In this document: positions 1 to 5,480 of the stretch, piece after piece
Layout of the letters: each line of letters starts with the position of its first letter
Position numbering within the stretch: the first letter of the stretch is position 1
Source: Spartobacteria bacterium
GTDB taxonomy: Bacteria; Verrucomicrobiota; Verrucomicrobiia; Chthoniobacterales; Chthoniobacteraceae
Direction: 5' to 3'
DNA length: 6,566 bases
Assembly (NCBI GenBank): GCA_025350985.1
Contig: JANXWU010000428.1
Location: 1-6,566 of the forward strand
Notes under the pieces: model-generated
What the model saw: only the letters and a program-made list of their open reading frames with translations
Told to the model about the DNA's origin: nothing
Databases searched by the model: none
Translations under genes and position numbers: made by a program

Positions 1-99
1 TCAAAAACCACACGCTGCCAACTGGAAGGGTCGGAGCAGCAGCGCGGCTGACGCTGTCGGGGATTTTTCCACCTCGAATCAACGCCAGCCGCCGTCCGC

Positions 100-2013
100 C
101 TAGAACTTCAACTCCACCCCGCCATAAAGGCCAAGCGCCAACCCCGGGTAACCCAGCGTCGTTTGATAGCGCGCATCCGTGAGATTTTCGCCGCGCGCGA
201 AAATCGAAAGGTGGTCGTTGATGTCGTAGCGCGAGTAAGCACGCACCGTGAAGTAATCGCTGAGCCGCACTTTAGTTGAGGGAAACGTCGCGAAGTCGGT
301 GCCCACCCGATCGACGACATAGGAAACGCCCGCGCCGATCAGCAGCTTGCCGAAGAACTGATAACTCGTATCAAGACTCAAGACGTGGCGCGGTTGATAG
401 TCCCGTCGCTCCGTGGTGAGCAAAGTCGTCACCGTTGATTCCGTCCATGTGTAGGCAACTCGCGATTTCCACAAGCCGAACAGCGTCGCCACCGCACTCA
501 ACTCGACACCATGGTTCTGCGCGGTGTCGCGATTGATGTAGTGACCGGTAAACGAACTGGTCTGCTCGAATGCGATTAGGTTCCGAAGATCGTTTTGAAA
601 GTAAGTCGCGCCCAGCACGATCCGGCGGTCTAATAGGTATTGATCCACTCCCGCGTCCCAACCTTCCGATTTCTCCGGCTGCAAGCTTGGGTCGCCAAGC
701 GCAAAAGGTGAAGTTGAGAAGGTCTGGAAAAAGTTCGGAGCCTTAAAGGCCGTGCCATAACTACCGCGGATCTTCGTCTGAGTCTGCGGCACCAGATACG
801 CGCCAGTGAAGCGATAAGTCGTTGCATCGCCCCCTATCTCATAGCTGTCGAAACGAAGCCCGCCAGTTAGGAACAGATTCTTGACCGGCTCCCATTCATC
901 CTGCACATACCCCGCCCAGTTGGAAACTTGTTGGTTGGTGAATGAGTTGTCGTGACCGGTGATCGAGTTGAACTCAAAACCGGCGGTGACATGATTGTTT
1001 CGCGTGATCTGCACGTTGTGCTGCCAGTCCACGGTATAATTGACCGCGTTACTAATATAAGTGGACGCGCTGAAATCGCCCGGAAAGTTTGGCGGATCGC
1101 GAAAGGCATAGCGCTCAAAGTAAGCTCCCACCGTAAGCTTTTGTGTCCACATCCGCGTCGTTTTCCAGTTCACGATCAGGCTAATCAGATTGCTCTCTTC
1201 GTCCACGTGCGCGTTCGGATCGTTGCTTCCAAAATCCTGCGGACGAATACTTCCCGGCTCCTGATAAGCGCCGACATGCCCGTGAGCGTTCAGTTGCACG
1301 CTGAGATTGTCAAAGACTTGATAGTCGAGCCGCAGCGAATACCTATCAATGCTTAGGTCATTGTTCCGCCGTTGGTTACTCGTATCGTCGCGCTCGTATG
1401 AAAACGAATAAGCAGCCTTACCCACCTCGCCCCCGCCGCGAATACCTTCGCGAAAGGAGTTGAAGCTTCCGGCTTCACCCCAAATGCTTACGTTTGGCTT
1501 GCCTTCACCGCGTTTGGTTTCCAGCGCGATGACACCGCCGATTCCTTCCGAGCCATAGAGCGTGCTCTGCGGCCCGCGCACGATTTCGATACTGCCAAGG
1601 CTATCCGTTCCCGCGAAATCGAGAAACGGCGTGGCACTCTGAAAGATGCCCGTGTTCAGTCGGATGCCATCGAGCCGGATCAACGTGTGGTCGGTTCGAT
1701 TCCCGCGGATACTCACCGCTGTTAGCCCGCCGCGTCCTCCCGATTCACTCACAAAAACACCGGGCGTGGTATTAAGCGACTCCTTTAAGTCGATGCTTTG
1801 TCTCCGTCGGATTTCTTCATCGTCGATCCGTGAAAACGCGCTGCCCAGCTTGCTCTCCGCCTCCGCGTGTTTGGTGACTGTGATGACTTCGACATCCTGC
1901 CCGGACTGATCTTGAGCGGTGGATGAACTATCGGCCGGCGTGCTGGCAGGCTGGCCAGACAAAACACCGGCATGAACGAATGCGGCCAACGCCGCGATGA
2001 ATGACTTTTTCAT
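100..2013 (-). CDS. btuB: TonB-dependent outer-membrane receptor, BtuB-like (probable cobalamin/corrinoid uptake)
   Basis: A 637-residue outer-membrane receptor that would import a substrate into the periplasm using TonB energy. Residues 1 to about 20 form a signal peptide (MKKS, then a hydrophobic Ala/Val/Leu stretch). A TonB-box-like VITVTK lies at 43-48. The plug runs from about 55 to 168, with the family landmarks SIRGNRTDHTLIRLDGIRL (101-119) and IEIVRGPQSTLYGSEGIGG (142-160). The rest is beta barrel, with the late-barrel signatures LQPEKSEGWDAG and ENLTDARY and a C-terminal Phe as expected for BAM-assembled porins. Length is close to E. coli BtuB. The ATG at 2013 is chosen because AGGAGA (2021-2026) lies 7 bases upstream and the signal peptide starts there. 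Sequence alone would only give a siderophore/vitamin receptor; the cobalamin riboswitch in its leader is what points to corrinoids. No BtuC, BtuD or BtuF gene is visible, but only 99 bases follow the stop codon. Confidence 0.93.
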   Translation of the reverse strand: MKKSFIAALAAFVHAGVLSGQPASTPADSSSTAQDQSGQDVEVITVTKHAEAESKLGSAFSRIDDEEIRRRQSIDLKESLNTTPGVFVSESGGRGGLTAVSIRGNRTDHTLIRLDGIRLNTGIFQSATPFLDFAGTDSLGSIEIVRGPQSTLYGSEGIGGVIALETKRGEGKPNVSIWGEAGSFNSFREGIRGGGEVGKAAYSFSYERDDTSNQRRNNDLSIDRYSLRLDYQVFDNLSVQLNAHGHVGAYQEPGSIRPQDFGSNDPNAHVDEESNLISLIVNWKTTRMWTQKLTVGAYFERYAFRDPPNFPGDFSASTYISNAVNYTVDWQHNVQITRNNHVTAGFEFNSITGHDNSFTNQQVSNWAGYVQDEWEPVKNLFLTGGLRFDSYEIGGDATTYRFTGAYLVPQTQTKIRGSYGTAFKAPNFFQTFSTSPFALGDPSLQPEKSEGWDAGVDQYLLDRRIVLGATYFQNDLRNLIAFEQTSSFTGHYINRDTAQNHGVELSAVATLFGLWKSRVAYTWTESTVTTLLTTERRDYQPRHVLSLDTSYQFFGKLLIGAGVSYVVDRVGTDFATFPSTKVRLSDYFTVRAYSRYDINDHLSIFARGENLTDARYQTTLGYPGLALGLYGGVELKF

Positions 2014-2016
2014 ATA

Positions 2017-2044
2017 CTGATCTCCTATGGGTTAGAGAGACCAG
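2017..2044 (-). promoter_or_regulatory. Shine-Dalgarno-sequestering hairpin before btuB
   Basis: On the minus strand the leader contains CUGGUCUC (2044-2037), a 12-base loop, and GAGAUCAG (2024-2017). The arms pair over 8 bp with one G-U wobble. The second arm contains most of the AGGAGA ribosome binding site (2026-2021) that serves the ATG at 2013, so the folded hairpin should block translation initiation. I see no U-tract after it, so it is not an intrinsic terminator. This fits an expression platform of a translation-controlling riboswitch. The pairing is seen in the sequence; the regulatory role is inferred. Confidence 0.65.
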
Positions 2045-2156
2045 CAACGAGCGCATGAAAGCGCCGCGAGAACTTGGCCCCTCATTCTTCTTTCTTGCGA
2101 AGAAGGTTTGTCGCGCCGGCCCGTACACACGGCGGCACGAATGAGAGCGGGCTGGA

Positions 2157-2355
2157 CAAGTGTTCTGGCTCCTGGCTTTCGGCGGATCGCTCCGCGCATC
2201 TTTCTCCCGCCTTCACCCTCGGAAAATCCGACGATTGGCATTGGGAAATCGTATCCAGTTACAGCAGCGCAACTGCTCCCGGTTTTCACGGGATTCCATG
2301 TTCAACTCGCTAACTAAACTCGCAAAGAACTAAGCGCGGAGGTTAACCACACCTG
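2157..2355 (-). promoter_or_regulatory. Cobalamin (vitamin B12) riboswitch aptamer upstream of btuB
   Basis: Read on the minus strand, this 199-base stretch follows the cobalamin riboswitch layout from end to end. P1 is closed by CAGGUGU (2355-2349) and ACACUUG (2163-2157), 7 bp with one G-U. After it come UGGUU, the core AACAUGGAAUCCCGUGAAAA (consensus AAAAGGGAA..GGUGAAAA), the CCGGG strand that closes the GUGAAAA loop, and GCUGCUGUAA (consensus CAACUGUAA). Then come CCCAAUGCCA, a CGG/CCG hairpin and GAAGGCGGG, which rebuild the conserved AAuaGCCA...GAAGGC element. The B12-box AGCCAGGAG (2177-2169) lies near the 3' end. The CCCGC segment of the core is not well kept (UUGCGC instead). The 3' end lies 143 bases before the btuB start. 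Position before a BtuB-type receptor is the classic context, and repression by adenosyl- or methylcobalamin would be expected. Confidence 0.92.
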
Positions 2356-2369
2356 AAGGCAACGCAAGA

Positions 2370-2376
2370 TATATAT
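2370..2376 (-). promoter_or_regulatory. Possible -10 element for the riboswitch-btuB transcript
   Basis: An AT-only stretch reading TTATATATAT on the minus strand lies about 15 bases before the first base of riboswitch stem P1 (2355). This is where a -10 box would have to be for transcription to start just ahead of the aptamer. I find no convincing -35 hexamer at 16-18 bases upstream, so the call rests on position and composition only. Confidence 0.35.
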
Positions 2377-2415
2377 AAATCCATGCACTTTGACCTCGCG
2401 CCTACGTCTAAAAAT

Positions 2416-2435
2416 GAGTTTGAGAGTGAATCAAA
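2416..2435 (+). repeat. Degenerate partial copy of the palindromic repeat at 2718-2746
   Basis: The 20 bases starting GAGTTTGAGA match 2731-2750 in the same orientation at 17 of 20 positions. Only half of the palindrome is present, so this looks like a decayed or truncated copy of the GTTCCCAAAC-type repeat. The two copies bracket the other repeats of this intergenic region. Confidence 0.45.
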
Positions 2436-2446
2436 CTAACCCATTT

Positions 2447-2596
2447 CCGTCGGAAATAGTCCAGCGCTTTAGCGCTGGGTCTCCTTGTCGTGGATGGAAT
2501 AAGTCCCGTCAGGGACGAAAGAATCTGCCGTCCCTGCGGGACTGATTGCGCTTGCCTCCCTTTTCCCAGCGCTAAAGCGCTGGGCTATTTCCACGG
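2447..2596. repeat. Fold-back element made of nested palindromes (REP/MITE-like)
   Basis: Outer arms 2452-2479 and 2565-2592 are inverted repeats of 28 bases with a single mismatch; allowing one extra base, the match extends to 2447 and 2596. Each outer arm is itself a palindrome: ccagcgct-tt-agcgctgg at 2461-2478, and cccagcgct-aa-agcgctggg at 2565-2584. Inside lies a second inverted pair, agtcccgtcagggacg (2502-2517) and cgtccctgcgggact (2529-2543), each half again self-complementary around gtccc/gggac. There is no transposase gene here. The architecture is that of a repetitive extragenic palindrome cluster or a non-autonomous element. From memory, AGCGCTTTAGCGCT and GTCCC..GGGAC motifs recur in verrucomicrobial intergenic regions, but I cannot check copy number. 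Confidence 0.75.
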
Positions 2597-2630
2597 GCTG
2601 CATTGAACAACCGGAGGACGGTCATTCGCG

Positions 2631-2660
2631 ACTCGTTCCCAAACTTCAGTCTGGGAACGC
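2631..2660 (+). repeat. GTTCCCAAAC-type palindromic repeat, copy 1
   Basis: The arms cgttccca (2634-2641) and tgggaacg (2652-2659) are perfectly complementary over 8 bases around a 10-base loop. The unit matches the reverse complement of 2718-2746 at all but a few positions and with one gap, so the two form an inverted pair about 57 bases apart. Confidence 0.7.
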
Positions 2661-2717
2661 ATTGACCCGCGACTCTGTTTCACAATCGCACACCGCGCTC
2701 ACCTTCGTCCATCTTTC

Positions 2718-2746
2718 ACGTTCCCAAACGGAGTTTGAGAACGAGT
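2718..2746 (-). repeat. GTTCCCAAAC-type palindromic repeat, copy 2 (inverted)
   Basis: The arms cgttcccaaac (2719-2729) and gtttgagaacg (2733-2743) pair over 11 positions with one mismatch around a 3-base loop. It begins 12 bases after the end of the BRO-domain gene, so its RNA hairpin could slow or protect the 3' end of that transcript. No U-run follows the stem on the minus strand, so a standard intrinsic terminator is not supported. Confidence 0.7.
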
Positions 2747-2757
2747 CAAAAAGACGG

Positions 2758-3684
2758 TTAGTTTAGGCCACGTTTTTGGGGGTATGATTTATTAACTGCG
2801 TCATCCAAAGACTTCGGGAATGTGAGCAAGTCTTTCGAGGGCGGCGACGATGCAAGCTGATTGTCTCTCGACAGAACGCTCTTTCCAGTTTCTAGTTCAA
2901 GCTGCTTTCGCGCACCTCCAGCAATTGATCCTCCGGCTTTTGCTGCTTCTTTATTTTGTGCAAAGCCCTTCGCATCTTTGCTCTGAGCAATCTGCTTTGT
3001 TGAAGTCTCACCAAGCATCGTAAGAATTAACTCAATAGGAGTCATGTTATCCCGCAGATTATGATTCTTACTTAGTGACTTGTATTCCTTGTGTTCTTTG
3101 GTGGTTTTTCCAAAAGTTCCCCGTGAAATGTCATCGGTCAGTATCGCAAATTCCATTCCTTCTTGAATCCCGCGTGCCTTCCATTCATCCGTCAACTCCC
3201 TCCGACTAAAAATCGTGCGCAAGCGTGCCTCGATCCACTCCATCGGACGCCCTTGTAATTGATAATCACAGATCGCACGTTTGATTGCGATGGACGGATT
3301 TTGATGTTCTTGGATTCGCTCATATCCAGTGCGCGCCAGCCATTGCTTAAATGGCTCTGCTTTTGGAGATGAAATTGACTGGATGATCCTAAAAATGGTT
3401 TCGGTATTTGCCATTTCAGCAGGTCTTTTTTTGCCGTCCTTACCTACCAAAGGCAACATTTCGATTTTATCGAAAAAGTGATTATTGCCCTGACTGACAA
3501 CTAGCTTCACCTTCAAATCAGACCAATATCGTGACGGACTTATAGTGTCTGTCATCGCTTCCACAATATCGACGATCGACCAAAACCATTCGTCATTATG
3601 GCAAACCTTTCTGATTTCCTTGCCAGAAAACTGGCAGATCTCTAACTCTCCCTCATTGATTAGTTCTAATTTTTTGGGTGGCAT
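2758..3684 (-). CDS. BRO-N domain protein with DinD-like C-terminal region
   Basis: A 308-residue protein. Residues about 13-122 look like a BRO family N-terminal domain, the DNA-binding module of phage antirepressors and baculovirus BRO proteins. They include the WFWSIVDIVEAM segment (33-44), a SRYWSDLK turn (51-58), and ETIFRIIQSISSPKAEPFKQWL (95-116), which matches the usual 'RLI..S..PEA..F..W' pattern. The second half (about 150-275: RTIFSRRELTDEW, then FGKTTKEHKEYKSLSKNHNLRDNMTPIEL, then KEAAKAGGSIAGGARKQLE) resembles the region after Bro-N in chromosomal proteins and is distantly like E. coli DinD, a DNA-damage-induced protein. No membrane segment or catalytic motif is visible. It starts 40 bases after the dcd stop and no clear Shine-Dalgarno is seen. 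Sampled stretches are about 37-40% GC against about 60% in nrdB, which suggests horizontal acquisition. The exact role is unknown. Confidence 0.8.
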   Translation of the reverse strand: MPPKKLELINEGELEICQFSGKEIRKVCHNDEWFWSIVDIVEAMTDTISPSRYWSDLKVKLVVSQGNNHFFDKIEMLPLVGKDGKKRPAEMANTETIFRIIQSISSPKAEPFKQWLARTGYERIQEHQNPSIAIKRAICDYQLQGRPMEWIEARLRTIFSRRELTDEWKARGIQEGMEFAILTDDISRGTFGKTTKEHKEYKSLSKNHNLRDNMTPIELILTMLGETSTKQIAQSKDAKGFAQNKEAAKAGGSIAGGARKQLELETGKSVLSRDNQLASSPPSKDLLTFPKSLDDAVNKSYPQKRGLN

Positions 3685-3724
3685 ATATGGTGGGTGTATC
3701 GGCGTGGATTTATGATGGAGTTAT

Positions 3725-4297
3725 TTACAACCTCGGCACCGTAATTCCCCTCTGTCCTTGATACTTGCCCTTCCTATCCGCATACGAGACTTCGCATAGC
3801 TCGTCGCTTTCCAGGAAGATTGCCTGCGCCAGACCTTCGTTGGCGTAGATTTTCGCAGGGAGCGGCGTGGTGTTGGAGATTTCCAGAGTCACATGGCCTT
3901 CCCACTCCTGCTCGAACGGGGTGACGTTCACGATGATGCCGCACCGGGCGTAGGTCGATTTGCCAAGGCAGATGACGAGGACGTTCCGCGGGATGCGAAA
4001 ATACTCGACGCTACGCGCAAGCGCGAAGGAGTTCGGCGGCACGACGCACTCGTTAGTCTCCATGTAAACGAACGAGCGGTCGTCGAAGTTCTTCGGATCG
4101 ACCATGCTGTTAAAGACATTGGTGAATACTTTGAACTCATTCGACACGCGCAGGTCATAGCCGTAGCTCGACACTCCGTAACTAATGATGCCGCTGCTCT
4201 TACCGTCGGCTTTTCTCACCTGCTGCTCGGCAAATGGCGCGATCATCCCGTGATCGAGGGACATTTTGCGGATCCACGTGTCGGACTTAAGGCTCAT
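3725..4297 (-). CDS. dcd: dCTP deaminase
   Basis: A 190-residue enzyme of the dUTPase-like trimeric fold that deaminates dCTP to dUTP in the cytoplasm, supplying dUMP for thymidylate synthesis. The family core is complete: SSYGYDLR (43-50), [20 protein letters not shown] (87-106), the nucleotide-binding GKSTYARCG (112-120) with Ser114 and Arg118, and VTLEISN (136-142) with the probable catalytic Glu139. It ends with [14 protein letters not shown]. Length is normal (188-193 is usual). The sequence is closer to the chlamydial and alphaproteobacterial type than to E. coli Dcd. The ATG at 4297 is kept because it gives the usual start (KSDTWIRKM) and lies 18 bases after the nrdB stop. Only a weak AAGG serves as a ribosome binding site, so translational coupling to nrdB is likely. 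The bifunctional deaminase/dUTPase variant is not excluded but seems less likely. Confidence 0.95.
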   Translation of the reverse strand: MSLKSDTWIRKMSLDHGMIAPFAEQQVRKADGKSSGIISYGVSSYGYDLRVSNEFKVFTNVFNSMVDPKNFDDRSFVYMETNECVVPPNSFALARSVEYFRIPRNVLVICLGKSTYARCGIIVNVTPFEQEWEGHVTLEISNTTPLPAKIYANEGLAQAIFLESDELCEVSYADRKGKYQGQRGITVPRL

Positions 4298-4315
4298 GTC
4301 TGGCTTTGCCTTATA

Positions 4316-5446
4316 CTACCACTCAAGGGAGGAACCTTGCTGCGTTTCGGTGAGCTCGACCGTCTCTTCCTTTGGCTTTCCATCTTCCCAATCCAGATTG
4401 GAACCGTTCTGATAGTCGGTGACGCGCGCCTCGAAGAAGTTTTTCTCCTTTGACATATCAATCGTTTCGCTCATCCACGGGAACGGGTTCTTCGAGCCAT
4501 ACTTCGCGGTCAGGCCCACCCGCTCCAGACGGCGGTCGGCGATGAACTGCACATACTCGCGGAACGATCCTGCGTTGAGGCCCAGAATGCCACGCGGCAG
4601 ACAGTCTTGGGCGTAGGCAATTTCCAACTCAACAGCCTTCTCGATCATGGCCAGGACACGCTTCTGGAATTCCGCAGTCCAGATTTCCGGATTCTCAGCT
4701 TTGATTCCGTTGATGAGGTCGAGGCCGAAATTGAGATGGGTGGTCTCATCTCGCATGATGTATTGGAATTGCTCGCCGATGCCGGTCATGCGGTTCTGCC
4801 GATGAAAGGACAGCAGCATGACAAAGCCGGAGTAGAAGAAGATACCTTCCATGATGACGTAGAAGCCGATCAGGTTAGTGAGAAACTCCTGCTTGCCCTC
4901 GAGGGTCGTCATGGTGAAATCCGGGCGCATGAGATCGCTGGTGAGCGTCATCTCGAAGGCATCCTTGTCATGGATCGAGTTGACCTCGTGATACATGTTA
5001 AAGATCTCGCGCTGGTCGAGCGACAGACTTTCCACGATGTATTGGAAGGTGTGGGTGTGGATGGCTTCCTCGAACGCCTGCCGGAGCAAATACTGGCGGC
5101 ACTCGGCGTTGGTCACGTGCTTGAAGATGGCCAGCACGATGTTGTTGCCGACAAGGCTCTCCGCCGTGGAGAAGAAGCCAAGGTTGCGCATGATGACCTG
5201 GCGTTCGTCCTGGGTGAGCTTGTTGGATTTCCACAGTTCGATGTCACGTTGCATCGAGACTTCGTTCGGCATCCAATGATTGGCGCAGCCGTTGAGATAA
5301 TGCTCCCATGCCCACTTATACTTAATGGGCATAAGTTGGTTCACGTCCACGGCGGCGCAGTTAATGAGGCGCTTGTCGTCGGCGTTGATCCGCTTGGAAA
5401 GATCAATGGGTTGAGGGCGTTCGGTGGAAGTATTGCAGCAGGACAT
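4316..5446 (-). CDS. nrdB: Ribonucleoside-diphosphate reductase beta subunit, class Ic (Mn/Fe) type
   Basis: A 376-residue radical-generating subunit of ribonucleotide reductase, partner of the alpha subunit encoded just upstream (34-base gap). It aligns with Chlamydia trachomatis NrdB, as I remember that sequence, at a constant offset of +7. Metal ligands are Glu96, Glu127, His130, Glu200, Glu234 and His237. The radical tyrosine position is Phe134 (EAIHTHTF), and the first ligand is Glu rather than the Asp of class Ia. Both are hallmarks of class Ic, where a Mn(IV)/Fe(III) centre replaces the tyrosyl radical. Relay residues are also present: Trp58, Tyr229, Asp233 and Tyr345. The chlamydial protein would end at Trp353. 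Here 23 more residues follow, rich in Glu/Thr/Gln and ending QQGSSLEW, which echoes QNGSNLDW at 346-353. The N-terminus has two adjacent cysteines (Cys3, Cys4) of unknown meaning. The ATG at 5446 has no strong Shine-Dalgarno. Confidence 0.96.
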   Translation of the reverse strand: MSCCNTSTERPQPIDLSKRINADDKRLINCAAVDVNQLMPIKYKWAWEHYLNGCANHWMPNEVSMQRDIELWKSNKLTQDERQVIMRNLGFFSTAESLVGNNIVLAIFKHVTNAECRQYLLRQAFEEAIHTHTFQYIVESLSLDQREIFNMYHEVNSIHDKDAFEMTLTSDLMRPDFTMTTLEGKQEFLTNLIGFYVIMEGIFFYSGFVMLLSFHRQNRMTGIGEQFQYIMRDETTHLNFGLDLINGIKAENPEIWTAEFQKRVLAMIEKAVELEIAYAQDCLPRGILGLNAGSFREYVQFIADRRLERVGLTAKYGSKNPFPWMSETIDMSKEKNFFEARVTDYQNGSNLDWEDGKPKEETVELTETQQGSSLEW

Positions 5447-5480
5447 GGTGTTGAGGAACGACTAGAGGTTGGAGTTGGGG

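Noticed and set aside
1..82. A minus-strand open frame from a TTG at 80-82 running off the left edge
   Set aside because: It is 27 codons with a rare start, no ribosome binding site and no recognisable sequence, so it is too little to call a gene.
952..1356. A 134-codon plus-strand open frame inside the btuB region
   Set aside because: The minus-strand receptor explains this stretch fully, including barrel motifs; the antisense frame has no family features.
2032..2317. Several 66-85 codon open frames on both strands in the btuB leader
   Set aside because: They overlap the cobalamin riboswitch and its expression platform, whose RNA conservation explains the sequence better. The peptides are not recognisable.
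2447..2746. CRISPR array
   Set aside because: The repeats are two different palindrome families in inverted arrangement, not a regularly spaced direct repeat with unique spacers.
2718..2757. Intrinsic terminator after the BRO-domain gene
   Set aside because: The stem is good, but on the minus strand the U-run precedes the hairpin instead of following it.
3893..4453. A 186-codon plus-strand open frame opposite dcd and the end of nrdB
   Set aside because: It is antisense to clear genes, has no recognisable motif, and no ribosome binding site that I can see.
5045..5047. Phe134 of NrdB as a sequencing error for Tyr
   Set aside because: The independent Asp-to-Glu ligand change at residue 96 and the near-identity to chlamydial NrdB around both positions make a genuine class Ic enzyme far more likely.
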